64,000 nt of DNA, taken from the NCBI GenBank assembly GCA_949825045.1, contig OX463807.1, positions 33,934,749 to 33,998,748 of the forward strand, given 5' to 3'. The notes below the pieces were generated by a model. That model did no database searches, was not told the DNA's origin, and saw only the letters and a program-made list of their open reading frames with translations. Source of the stretch: Argyresthia goedartella (lineage: Eukaryota; Arthropoda; Insecta; Lepidoptera; Argyresthiidae). Made by a program: the position numbers and the translations under genes. How positions within the stretch are numbered: position 1 is the first letter of the stretch; each line of letters starts with the position of its first letter. Below are positions 45,441 through 57,680 of the stretch, one piece after another.

Positions 45441-48309
45441 TTAAACATCAATATATAAAAAAACAAATCTAGCTACAGGTCTTCCAACGCTCTACACATT
45501 TCTCTTCTACCTTCCCCATTATGGCCATCGTCAGTACTAGATTTCCAGAATACCTAACCCAGCGTTTTCAACTCCAATTCAACTTCCCTCATAAAACCTC
45601 GCAGCTCCACTATGGAGCAAAAACCTCGTAACATGTTTGTACTAGCACAAAAACCGTACAAAGCCGTTTCCTCACACAATATACATGTCTACGGGGTGTC
45701 ACGGGCCGGAAGACGGAAACGCTATAAAGATTCAAGCTTACGATGTCGGCGGGTTGCTGATAAGGATACTCGCTTTCACACGCACCCTTTGGGTAGAGTT
45801 GTGGACACACTTTCGAGCACTAGAGGTAATGGACATTTTTGTTTGACGGGGTGATAGCGAAGAGGGATTTGCTTCTTATGGTCGGCACAGACTGCTGTTG
45901 TATTAAAGTGCATCTTAAATGACAGGTTGAAGCGAGCGTAGTCAAACTTAGAGTTGTCGTGGTCGCTGTATCCGGAGAGGTTTAATCGAAGCCGATTTTT
46001 TTGAACGATTGTCAATCGTCGGGTTATTTAAACGAGATACACAGATTAAATTCAACTAAATAATAATCCCCCGCGCTTCCGATCACTGCACTCAGGACTC
46101 AGTCTTAATTCCCTCGAAAATCTCCAGACCTTCGTTACGTTCAGGATTCAATATCGCGCCCGTGACATAAAACAATGCTTTATTCCCTTGGTGCATAATC
46201 TACTATTGAATTTGCGACCATACGTTTCTTGGGGATTGTTTCTAATGATAGATACTATCATTCCCCAAAATATTGTCAGCTAATTAAATGTCACCTGTAT
46301 ATCATTGTATTATAATAAGTTAGTAAGATTAAGTTTCTATGACGCTATGCTGCCCGCCAAAGTAAACTTGGAACTTGATTTCCCGCCTCTCGCTCGCTCA
46401 CTCTCGCCCTCGACGCGTTAGTAGGACAGTGACGGATGCTACGACGTCATCAGAGCGAGGTGCCAAGTTAACTTTTGCGGATAGTACAAAGCCTTCAGAA
46501 AATAGTAAACAAACAAAAGATAAACATATACAAACCATGTTACATCTATCTCGCTTAACATGTTATAAAAATTTACGACATTCCCCCTACACTAAACGCT
46601 GCAGAAGACATTTAGACTTCAACAACACACTGCTCGCTGTTTACGATTAATCGAAAAGAGGGCATATTTCGTCAACAACCTCCTTGCTCCTAGTTCAAAG
46701 AGTTTTGCTTCGCCGTGTTTGTTTTTAATTCAATATTTATGTGTTCAATTAGTGCTCCGTCTATTAACTGTTGTTAGGAGTTATGGGGCGAATAACGGCT
46801 TTGGATCGCTTGTTTGTTTTCTTGGTTGGGTGTGATGTGTTGTGTGTTTGGAACAGACTGGGGTGTACCTTGCCTGGACTGACTTTTGAGAATAGTTTAT
46901 CGTTAAGGTTTGAATTAAACAATACTGAGCCATTTTTTTGTTTATGAACGGAAAAACCACATAAAACGTCAGGAAACCTTCATATCTCCTTGATTTCATG
47001 GTGATGGTATCTCGGATTCATGACAGTTGCCTATACCAAGCTGCAAGTGCAAATAAAAATGTTACAAGGATAAAATAATCCTACCTCTAGGTAAAATATG
47101 TAGGTATACGCTATTACTGCTATTGCAATGAGTTTCACACTAGGTAATGTCATAGTAGAAGCATAGATGTATAAACGAGAAGCTCACGAACAAATCCACG
47201 ATACGTCATCACACCACCGTTATCAGTAGGGGGTGTGATTTACAGGTACCTACAGTATGAAAAAGATAACAAAGTGCTTGACGGGTATCAGTCTTAGCGA
47301 GTCAGTGAGGGGATATTGCTTAAAAACCTCGATTAATCAAATGAATCGATAAACTCTGTGAATTGGAAGCAGCAAATTTGGATAGATTTTGACATTATTT
47401 TTTCAATTTCGATGGTTTTGGTGACCAACCCAGTGTTTAAAAAGTCGATTTTATGAAGTTTAAGGTAATCTGTCATATCACTTCTAAGATTTTGAGCTAC
47501 TAGCTGACCCGTTGAACCTTGTACCACCTAAAATTTGATTGCAACATAAGTACTTACATACAAAATAAATGGTACATTCCCTAAATTGCGCGTTGGTAAG
47601 AAAATTGGTAATAAAACAGTTCGAAGTTAAATAAAAGTCGTTATTAATTTACATGTAGGTAAGTTGAAGAGATCCGCTACTAACTTCATCTATCCTTTGC
47701 TTGGTAACTATATGTATCGCACAGCTGTGGAACATAAAGTCCGCCACCAAAAAGAGGTTAAATGTATTACCTAATTTATCAATGTGAAATGAGTTTGAAT
47801 GTTCTATTTCTACCAACGCCATCTAGCGATAGGAAGCTGAGACTTCTGCACTTCCCATACAAATATATTTTTTTGGCTGTTTCTCTGCGTTTTTCGTTAT
47901 TTTCTTTTTATCTAAACCTTCTCCGCACTGAGGAGAATAAATATTAATAGGAAATATTCAAACTGGTCGGGCCATTGTGTAGATTTAGTAAGACGTACAG
48001 CGTATTCATTTTTATATGTATAGAAGATAGGTAGGTATATAAACACTGGCGTGATGAGGTGATGACGTATCGCGCATTTTTCTTTGAGCTTCTTGCTATA
48101 CCTACCTGCTTAGTTGTATCCTGGGTTATGTTATCGTGGAATTGGATTGGATGACGACGTTTCCAAATACAACCATATTCGTCATACTTTACAATCTTGA
48201 AGAGTACGAATATTTTCACCGTAAACCACTCTTTATGTAGCACAAGTCGGGAATAAAAACAAAACATTATCATAAACCCTGCGATTTACGATAAAGTTTA
48301 CGATAAAAC
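45441..48309. other. No gene seen
   Basis: No family motif, long frame or recognised repeat; ordinary intergenic sequence as far as can be read. Confidence 0.5.
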
Positions 48310-48560
48310 ATAATTCGTGATTTCCACATAGACGATGAGATATGAGCTGAGGATTTTCTTAGAACAACAATGTTTTCATTCAGCAACTCTGTAGTAAACG
48401 ATAGTGTTGTTAATAATATGAAATATCACAATGTCGATAAACATGTGTTTAATTATTCGTAAAAAAAAAACACAACTCGTGATTTCCACATAGACGATGA
48501 CTTATGACCTGAGAATTGTCTTAGAAAATAATTTTTTTCATCCAGCAACTCTGTAGAGAA
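48310..48560. repeat. Direct repeat of ~90 bp
   Basis: CGTGATTTCCACATAGACGA through CAGCAACTCTGTAG occurs at about 48318-48394 and 48477-48554, diverged. Confidence 0.7.
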
Positions 48561-48574
48561 GGATTTTATAATAT

Positions 48575-48790
48575 AACATTCACATACATTGCTTTTTGGT
48601 ACCAAACTAGGATAACCTGTGCCTGTGACAGCGAACAGCGAACAGTGTGAACAGCGAGTCCACAAACATATAAACATTCAAGACCTGGGGGATTATTTTA
48701 TTTTATTCTTGGCCAACCCGGATTCGAACTAGGGATCTCTCGTTCGGGAATCCCGGTTTCAGCCGCAACACCACACAATTCGTCGTATAA
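48575..48790 (-). mobile_element. SINE-A copy 5
   Basis: Reverse copy with a GATTCGAAC B box complement near 48720. Its body contains a small AACAGCG expansion. Confidence 0.7.
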
Positions 48791-49581
48791 ATATGTATTT
48801 AAATATTATATAGGGACAAATCGAATGTACGTATAATAAAAGAAATGTGTTTAACATTGTTTTTAATATTTCATATAATAGATAGAGGCAATATAGTACT
48901 TACACTTACATCAAATGGCTTTTTAATTACGGGATGTCCCTTTTAGGGTGTTTTGGGTAATATTTTACTTGGCAGCTACATTAACATCAACCAAATGTCG
49001 ACAAATTTATTAAACACTCAAACCACCGACATGTAGTGAAATCTCTATACTCTGGCAGGATATAATAATAAATCAGGGTTTAAAGCGGGGTTTAAGTCGG
49101 TGTTTACGCTCATCAGGCGGCCATACATCAGGGTCTATTTCCATTCTAAGATCTTAACACGCAATTTTTCAACTGAACCGTGTCAAAGATTATGCTGATT
49201 TATGAAAAGTAACGTAAGTAATGAGGAAACTCAAGAAGTATGGTCATAAAAGATGCCTCGTATTCTTGGCTAATGCTTTACTTAGATGTGACTCAAATAC
49301 CTATATTTCTTTGTTATTATTTAGTGTCTTTTCAAAACACACACGCACACGGTAACTAATGATAACCCCAGGACATTATAACAACAGGACTTTACCGGGA
49401 TTAGAGAACTATTGAGCCATACTCCACCACGCTGTTGGTGACCAATTCGACTGTCAGAAGATTTTGGACTGCCCTGTTACTTGGTAAGTAGCGATTACTA
49501 CTAAAAAAAACGTAATTATGATAACTTTTCCAATGCTAGTTGGCAGAGCAACAGAGCAAATTTTTTAATTTTTCCTAGAGG

Positions 49582-49750
49582 CACATACATTGCGTCAGGC
49601 CCCACGCTTATAATCACCAGAAACAGCGACGTCACATACGTATAAACATCCAAGATCCGGGGTTTTATTGATATTTTTCTCCCCAGCCGAGATTCGAACC
49701 CGGCTTCTCTCGCTCGGGAAACACAGCATCGACCACAACACCATTAGAGC
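49582..49750 (-). mobile_element. SINE-A copy 6
   Basis: Reverse copy: CAGAAACAGCGACGTCACAT, then GAGATTCGAACCCGGC (B box complement) and CTCTCGCTCGGG. Confidence 0.7.
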
Positions 49751-49890
49751 TCTTCTTACAGAGGTTCGCTAAACGTGTGGGTTGCTAAAACGATACATTT
49801 TTTTGGGTGGCAGAGAGCCAGCCACCACTCTAGAGAGATATACATCGGCCACCCATCTGATAAGTGACGTGATAGAAACATGGCATAGAA

Positions 49891-49971
49891 GTGGCACGTC
49901 ATGTCGTCGCGGAGGTGGACAGGCACGGCTCCTATGGACGTGGCGTGGCATGGCACGACATGACGTGCCAC
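49891..49971. repeat. 17-bp inverted repeat with 47-nt loop
   Basis: GTGGCACGTCATGTCGT at 49891-49907 is perfectly inverted at 49955-49971. Confidence 0.85.
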
Positions 49972-50667
49972 TAGCCGACCGCTATTGCAGACGACGACGT
50001 GTCGATGTGTACGAGCGCGACAACGATAGTAGTTACCTAGCGAGTGAGCGAGACAGAGGAAAGTACCAACGTGACCATCAAGTGGCCAAGGCTATAAACT
50101 AGCACTTAGAACAAGTAACTGAAGGAGTAACACAGATACAACTTCGTTAAAGCTTACAATAAGTGTCAAATCTATCTACTCGTAGTCTATCTACATTAAC
50201 TCTGTGCTCTTTGCCCAACATATCAAGTGGCAACTCCCCATCTCATACATAAATCTGTAAATTATCACGATCTTTAGACCGAACATAAAACAAGCTTATA
50301 GCTGTGACTGGTAGCCGGTATCGACAACATTCAAGACAGTTATTTATATAAATGAATGTATTCTGCCTATTATAACCTGTAACGTTAGAGTCAGAAAAGA
50401 TAATGATGTTTATCTGTTTTTCTGTGAGTAGAAAAGAGTAACCTATCATCCGATCAACATTTTAGCTTTAAGACGAACTGAAGTGCTTCGGTTCTGCTTA
50501 GATATTAAAGAGCATATGTCTTATTAGAGAATTATAGAGCGCTATTACATCTTAATATATCAAATTTGGTGCAAATTTCTCAGGATACATCTGTTTAACC
50601 CTTATTTATTATAATAGTGGTTCAAAACAGGATGTAATAGAAAAGTAGTCATATTTTATTTGGTGAC

Positions 50668-50840
50668 TATGGACTTCATTCTGGACAACTTTCTCTATGA
50701 AAGCAGATTGATCGGAGCATCTTTATTTTTCACTTCTTCATACAAAACAGTGACTGGCCGAAAACGTATGAAGTTGCAAAAAATTAAGTTTTTCTGATCA
50801 AATCGGTTTCATAGTGAAAGTTGTTTAGAATGATGTCCCT
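50668..50840. mobile_element. Foldback MITE H, copy 2
   Basis: ACTTCATTCTGGACAACTTT at left is inverted as AAAGTTGTTTAGAATGATGT at right. No coding potential. Confidence 0.6.
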
Positions 50841-51117
50841 AACAATTTTTAAAATATGAATACACCTTTATGTTAAAGCCTGTATAAAGTTTTATGCGGA
50901 CATTTAGGATCTTATAAATTTCTCAATATATTTATAAGATCGTGCAATATTTTAAGCAGCTACTATTATTGACATATATTGTGTGGCTGATTTTCATCCC
51001 AAATAAATAAAAAAAATAAAAAAAAGTGTGTCTGTCATGTTTCTCATCTAAATTTTGACGCGCCTTCAAACAACAATGATATCTGAAAAAAAACACGTAA
51101 AATATTGCCAAGACTAC

Positions 51118-51575
51118 ACGCTCTAACTCTAGAAGCCCTAACTTTACAAACTCTACACCTTAGTCAAAATATGCGGCTTCGCTTCCTTCACGTGGGCGTA
51201 AGGAGATTTTTTTTACTATTCATTATTTTTCTGTTACACAATCTTTCTTATAGTAAAAAATAATTTTGTTAAAATGTAATAGATTTGTTTATACCTACAA
51301 GAACTATACTCGTTGCTACAAGAACGGATTGAATGAACAAATCTCGTTAAAATAAGAACATATTATATGATTGAAAAATGAGTGAATAGGTTATAGAAAA
51401 AATGATTGTTGTAAAAATGAAATAGATTTGTTTCTTCTCACCTACAATAACTACAAGAAAAGTGTTTTTTTTTTCTTCTGACCCCCATGTGACGGCTGCG
51501 AAACGGCCAAGCCACATATTTTGACTAAGGTTTGTGAAAATTTGTGAAGTTAGGGGCTTGTAGAGTTAGGGCGTG
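51118..51575. mobile_element. MITE with ~75-bp imperfect inverted ends
   Basis: CCTTAGTCAAAATATGCGGC near 51157 is inverted as CCACATATTTTGACTAAGG near 51515. The pairing extends outward through CTAACTCTAGAAGCCC and GGGGCTTGTAGAGTTAG. Confidence 0.65.
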
Positions 51576-51746
51576 TGAAGTAAGAAGCTTGGCTCTACAT
51601 GAGATCTGATAACTTTTTGACAATACGAGCCATATGGTCTCGTCTTGGCAACATTTTACATGAAAATGTGTTTAGTGGGATAAGATTTCACCATAATATT
51701 AAATGTGTTTGGAAAAATAGCATAAGTAGCTAGATAATTTTATAAA

Positions 51747-51987
51747 GGCTAGTATTTAATCGCACATCAAAAATACTGCATTGCACAGTAAAAAAGCATC
51801 AGCAAAAACACTTTTTATGTTCCAAATATTTTATGTGTACTCAAGTTTACGTTTTAAGTATTTTTTGTTGTTCTTGCATGTTCAACCTAACACGAACCTT
51901 TTTACCCTTCACCTTAAGCTACCGCAGCATATTGCCCTGATATTGCTGTGCAAATCAGTATTTTTTATGGGCAGTTTAATATTTCCC
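51747..51987 (+). mobile_element. GTGCA-TIR MITE, 51.8 kb copy
   Basis: Starts GGCTAGTATTTAATCGCAC and ends CAGTTTAATATTTCCC; the core is shortened after AACACGAA. Confidence 0.8.
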
Positions 51988-51999
51988 TTTTATAAATAG

Positions 52000-52912
52000 A
52001 CGTTTTCTTTCCCAAAAAGGACATTCCTACCGGCAAGACAGGACAACGTAGGCATGATATTTTAGAATTAAAACACCTTCTTCCTCGGGTCGTACTCTAC
52101 GAGAGAGAATACTGTTTTATCATACCGGTTCCTACAGCAAGTGTGAAAGGCCACTCTGTTAAGATCTCCAGAATTGATAAGTCACTTACGTACGTATCAT
52201 TAGTAATAAACAGGAACCTTTATTTGAATTTAACTGTTTTCGGCATTTTTATTGGGGTATTTGGTTTCCTTTCTATATTCCTATATTTAGGGTACAGTAG
52301 CACTTTTTATTACGTAAAAGTTTTGATTTTACTTGTGATAGTTTGTGATATACATATAAGTATTTCTATGTGCGGTGTTGGTATCCACAGCAACGGCGAT
52401 AGACTAGCCTCGTGTCAAGCAAAATGTGCAACAACTGCGCCTCTTCCATACCGTACGGGGAAAGACGTGACGATAAATATGTGGTTGCCGTAGTTCATAT
52501 TTAAAAGGCAGCATTTTAAACCTAACAATTGCCAATATCCATTACACTAGAATGTGGGGTATCAGAAAAAATGGTGATGTATAAAGAAAACTACTTGATT
52601 CAAACACTAAAGCAAACCAATAAAAATACATACGCTCGCTACGACTCGAAAGCAATCGACGAAAAAACCTGAAATTACTGACAACACTTACATAGTCATA
52701 AAGTTTTATGGGAAAAAACATGGCTACTTTAAGTGTAGTAAGTACAGTTCTGCTACGGTCAGAATACGTGCGAGTTTGACAAGTTAGAAATCAAGATGGC
52801 TGCCATTTTAAACCCCGATTATTCAAAAAATACATATTTATTTATGTATTTGTTCCATTACAGCAAATGCCGGATCGACACAAATATACACGAAATATTT
52901 ATAAGATACAAT
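52000..52912. other. No recognised gene
   Basis: A 116-codon frame at 52143-52493 is hydrophobic, but its end overlaps the GCGAT...GGGGAAAGACG dispersed repeat, so it is probably not a gene. The rest is AT-rich. Confidence 0.45.
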
Positions 52913-53230
52913 TCAATTACAATAATTTAAAATAATTAGTGATTCAGTTCCATTCAATAATACGGGACAACACAATCCTGTATTCATATCACATAACCTG
53001 CTACATTCTCGCACTACATCCTTCCATACATCACGAAACAGATCATTCAATGGTTCTGCAGCCAACTGTTGCGCTGTTGCACTGAGCCTGTCCCGCGCCC
53101 GCACCAGCGGAGACTGCCGGCGCGCCACCGTGCGGTGCGTGCCGCCCGCTAGCAGCTGGTGTCTGCGCGCGTGTAGGTAGTTTTCAGGCACGTATAGCAC
53201 GCATACCACACGGACAAGCGCAGCGTGCAA
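52913..53230 (-). CDS. Candidate terminal exon, function unknown
   Basis: A 105-codon open frame that ends at a stop near 52913. Its first half is strikingly GC-rich with G/C at third positions (for example ...VARRQSPLVRARDR), unlike the AT-rich flanks. The C-terminus has several Cys (ECSRLCDMNTGLCC). A possible acceptor CGCGCGCAG precedes the ACACCAGC part near 53162, and AATAAA lies about 65 bp after the stop on the same strand. No family recognised. It could instead be a chance frame in a GC-rich island. Confidence 0.3.
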   Translation of the reverse strand: MHAALVRVVCVLYVPENYLHARRHQLLAGGTHRTVARRQSPLVRARDRLSATAQQLAAEPLNDLFRDVWKDVVRECSRLCDMNTGLCCPVLLNGTESLIILNYCN

Positions 53231-55372
53231 TATAACATAATCACAATAGTGAGAGATAAATCACCTATAACATTTAGTTTAACGAGATACGATGGTAACA
53301 CTGTTTTTGAGTGTCAGTCAAACTGAGTTTTCAGCTGTGCATTCTATAATTTAGGGATCCCATTAGAATGCTGACAAGTATGACGATAGAACACACAAAC
53401 GTAACAAGACGGTCGAGCAATAATAAAACAGTAGATATGGCACTATAAAAATTCTTAACCCATCGTCAGGCGGCTCCCTATAGCCATTACATTTGTCAAG
53501 TGTCAACTCGTAACGCGGCGTGGACGATTTAAATGATAATTATAAAACACGTTGGGGTCGAGACCTTATTGCTGATGGGCGGAGAATGGGACGTGTTTTT
53601 TGGAGGATTTGTCACTGAATGTTGTGATTATGAGAATGCGGCACGCACATTAGCAAGGCTTGAAAAAGTTAAGAGTTGTAGGGGTCTTGGCCGAAAAAGG
53701 CCAAATGGTCTTATTGTGTATTTCTGATATAATGGTATTTCTGAAAATCAATCAATCGGAACGCGAGTCGCAACCGCAAAAACAACCAAGGGTGCGTTCG
53801 GTGACCGAGTGAAAATTCACTCGGAGAAAGAAAAGAGATGGAGGTAAAAGAAGAAGGCGTTGGAAGATCCCGCATCTGAAATCAGGTATATAAGTTTATT
53901 CACATTATTGTTAACATATACTTATTAAAATAATGTTTTAAGTGGAATCATCGTCCACTTCCAGTCACACACTTCCCACGCCTGTACTAGAAAACAAAAC
54001 CAAGCAAAATATCAAACAAACAGCACGAAAAGATTTTATAAACCCGCCAAGCACAGTTCGACATCTGTCAGGTAATTTTTAACGAAGCTAAACCAGGGAG
54101 AGAAATCGCATTTGTCAGTGCGAAAATTACTTTATCTGAGCCGTACGTAGCCGTGCAAAAACGCAGTTCGGCAGGTGTGCTTAGTGGGAGTTGCACAGAG
54201 CCAATCGAATGACTACGATCGCGTTAATGCGAACGCGTTCGATGAGTTAGAAAAACTCCCACTAAGCACACGGGTAACAGTTCGTTCACCTTCGGTTTCA
54301 CTCGGGTTGTTTCCAAATGTTCTGGGGTAATTTTCGCATCACTCGGAGTAATTTTTAACCGATCTCGACGCACCCCAGTCATAATAAAAGACAGCTCGTG
54401 CAAAAGGCACTTAATCTGAAAAGCCCCATCGCGCTGATGTAGTTGGAGGCTGGTCTATCTGTCAAAGTCGTTATTCTATTTGCTTCTTCTCATAATTTAA
54501 GGAGGCATCCTAACCTCATTTGAGTTTAATTTTGCCAGTGTCAAGAGCCTAACCTCAGATGAATGATACTCTTTGCCTCCAAGTAATGCCAATAATCGTT
54601 CTGTATGATTGATTTGATTTTGCGAATATTTAAATACATTTTACCATAGACTCTCTATGATTTTATACAGTAAATTTACATAACATTCTATTGCTGATTG
54701 CAATCTAGCATAACGTGTTATTTCCAACAATGTTTATCAGGCTGTCTAACCCATCTAACAAACCTTTAGCTGGAGCATTTCATGCTAAGTTTAGAACATG
54801 TGTATTGATTATGATAAACATAAATTATTTAAATGCTCTTTGTAAACGAATTACATTCGTAGCATGTTTGAGGTGATACAAAAAAAAATGTTTTTTTTTT
54901 GGAATCCTTTTACTCCACTATAATAATCTACAAATTTGAATTTTTGGGTTAACGTTTATTGACTATTTGATTATGATTCCAACTGAAGGAAAACGCGAAT
55001 GTTTTTTTTTCCTGTAATTCTGTAATCCTAACTAATTTCATTGCGAAATTGTGTTAAAAATGTGGATATTATGTATTTGTTGACTCTCCTTGATTTTTTT
55101 TTTGACAAAATAGCGTGGTTTATTTGTAAACAATTTTTATGTGGTTTGGCGCTACGTTATTTCAGTTTGAGTCCAGCGCGTTGTTTGCACTCTCTTTTAT
55201 TTCTTATGTGGAACTAATTAACGCTGCATTCCTTTTATTTTTTCGTATTATCTTTCAGTGCGATTAATTAATATCAGAATCATATAACAAGGCTACAGAA
55301 CACAATCGCAATCGAATAAACATGCAAAGTCACAATAAAAGTCAGCAACTCAAATAATCGAGTTCTGAGTAG
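53231..55372. other. No gene seen apart from the 54.2 kb hairpin
   Basis: The hairpin at 54175-54271 is the only structured feature found; the remainder is AT-rich with T-runs. Confidence 0.5.
54175..54271. repeat. Nested inverted repeat (hairpin)
   Basis: Perfect 18-bp arms GTGTGCTTAGTGGGAGTT (54175-54192) and its complement (54254-54271). Inside are two further stems, ATCGAA/TTCGAT and CGCGTT/AACGCG. Confidence 0.85.
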
Positions 55373-55732
55373 TCAATTTTTAATTCTACTAGGAATACAC
55401 AATAAGGCTTCATTTTCTTCATCCACGAACACCAAATTCATAGCAAAATCGATGCCATGAGGGCGCCACTGCCGACTAAGGTAAATAACTATGAAGTAGC
55501 TGTCGAACTTTTTAACGGCCTCAATTAAATATATATCTACAGCCATATTCATGAAAATATCTACAGAAATAAGAGATTTAAAGTTAAATTTTGAATTTGA
55601 ATTAGGTGCTAAACAGTACACAGACTTTGGGCTTCCCTCATGCGCGTACGGATTGAACAAAGTCTGTGTATGCCTCAATGCCTCATGTTGATAATTGGTT
55701 ATACGTAGGGAACTCGATAAGTTTTGAGACAA
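55373..55732 (-). CDS. Unidentified 119-codon open frame beside a mariner relic
   Basis: Its first residues overlap the end of the mariner remnant. The remainder has ordinary protein-like composition, with hydrophobic and charged stretches such as FDSYFIVIYLSRQW and LVFVDEENEALL. No family recognised. It may be a chance frame or a fragment of an unknown repeat. Confidence 0.2.
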   Translation of the reverse strand: MSQNLSSSLRITNYQHEALRHTQTLFNPYAHEGSPKSVYCLAPNSNSKFNFKSLISVDIFMNMAVDIYLIEAVKKFDSYFIVIYLSRQWRPHGIDFAMNLVFVDEENEALLCIPSRIKN

Positions 55733-56290
55733 GAAAAACTATGCAACATATTAGTTATATTTATTTTACATTTTTTCGAAATACTCTCCTTCATTCTCTT
55801 TGCAAAGTTCCATTCGCCTAAACCAACTATTAAAACACTTTTGCCAGTCTTGATACGATATGTCCGCAATCGCGACTTCGTAGGCGGCCATGGCCTCTTC
55901 GGCACACGAAAAAAATTGATTATCGAGAACAAAAAGAAATTACAGGGAGCTTAATCAGGACTGTACGTACGGTGGGTGGGGCAAGGTTTCAATACAGGAT
56001 TCCTCAAGAAACGCCTTTGTTCTGAGCTATGTATGTAACGAAGCGTTGTCGTGATGCAGCAGGATTTTCCGTAGTTGGTATTTGATCTCCTCTCTCGCAG
56101 AGCTTGGGAAACTTTCGGTAATGCTACTGTTGTATACCATTCCGAGTTAACAGATCTATGATTTTCCAACATTGATGTCGACAAATGCCAGCTGCGGGAA
56201 AAAAACTAGTCACCATTTTTTACCAACGTTACTAGGTCTTTGCAGTTTTGTCGGCAACTGACCTTTTGAAACGACCCATGCTGATGACTG
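55706..56290 (-). pseudogene. Mariner transposase fragment, decayed
   Basis: Pieces in changing frames read VNSEWYTTVALPKVSQALRE, then a shifted HDNA region ending CPTHRTYSPD, a stop, and AIADISYQDWQKCFNSWF with GEYFEKM. These are the second half of a mariner transposase. At least two frame changes and one stop are seen. The N-terminus is absent. A possible terminal repeat lies near ACGTAGGGAACTCGATAAG at 55706. Confidence 0.75.
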
Positions 56291-57586
56291 TCTCTAGTAG
56301 CAGGGATTTGACAGTTCTGACACAACCGGTTCTGGGTGTATCAGAACTCTCTGGCCTTTTTCTGGAAAAAAAAACCAAAATATTTCGATATATAGATAAA
56401 TTACATAAAGAATATTTTTGAAAGAAAATGAAGTCCCGTTTGTTATAAATGCAGATTTTAAGTCATTTCTGAAACCTATTGAGACATGTGCTAATAACCT
56501 AAACAAATCACCCACCGGTAACGTTCAAAGACATGACGTGTACAGTACAGATTTATCTATTGTATAAAATGTTTGTATGATGATAAACTTTCAAAATATG
56601 TAGCATATAGTGGTGAAAATTGTGCATAAACTTTAATGAGTCACGTACAAAAAGATTCTAGTCATATGTAAAAAGAATTTTTTTCAAAAAGTCTTCTTCC
56701 CCTGACTGATGCAGACAGTAAAAAAATAAACAAGGCCAGTGTTATATATGTGAGAACAATATTATCTCACCTGAGAAGTATATTGACCACGACATGCAGG
56801 AGCTTTTATGGGTGTTCTTATGAAACTTGTGTTCTCATGAAAGTTTCACAAAATATAAATGCATTTTACGAAAACGGAATCTTTGACTTCACATGAACCA
56901 TGTTCAAAAACTGATTGTGAACGATGGACCCCATATTAGAAATCAATAACTATGACGTTTCCCACCCCGCAGGATATAGTAGCATGAATAAATTATCTGA
57001 GGCTATGAAAAATACGATGACTAGATAAGATTCAAGGAAATGGTTAGAATAACAAGATACTTACATTCTACACAAACCTGTTCATCGACGATTTCCAAGA
57101 AATAAATTTAAGTTATCAATTTTTAATGAACTCCAGCAAGCTGATTTAAGTGATATGCGATCTTATAATGAATACAATGATGGATATAAATATTATTGTG
57201 TATTCAGCGAAAATTCATTTGCCACTACATAAAAAAACATCAGACATCAAAAAGTGCTTTGTAAGATAATTATACTCTACACAAAATTGTTTATCGACGA
57301 TTTCCAACAAATAAATATATGTTATAAATTTTTAATGAACTCTGGCAAGCTGATTTAAGTGATATGTGATCTTATAATGAATACAATGATGGATATAAAT
57401 ATTATTGTGTGTTCAGCGAAAATTCATTTGCCACTACTGTTTAGAATGATGAAGAAGACGAGAATTATTGTTTAAAACGTTATATTTTTAGTACAACAGA
57501 AAACCAAGATATGTCTCTATCGACAGCTAATGACATAATCAAACCATAGTAAAAATATAAATCTACAAAGGTTTGTAACCTCAACA

Positions 57587-57596
57587 CGCCTCCTTA
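57587..57596 (-). promoter_or_regulatory. Copia polypurine tract
   Basis: On the - strand CTAAGGAGGCG abuts the 3' LTR at 57586. Confidence 0.6.
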
Positions 57597-57680
57597 GATT
57601 TATATGGCAACATTACATTCATTACAACACTACATTATTAAGATTAACAATTTAAACTTTGCAAGCATGGCAATATCAAA

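Noticed and set aside
45111..45472. + strand frames at 45.1-45.5 kb
   Set aside because: Complementary shadows of the RTE-like reverse transcriptase remnant on the - strand.
52143..52493. Membrane protein of 116 codons
   Set aside because: Its end overlaps a dispersed repeat also found at 16.5 and 17.5 kb, and hydrophobicity is expected from T-rich sequence.
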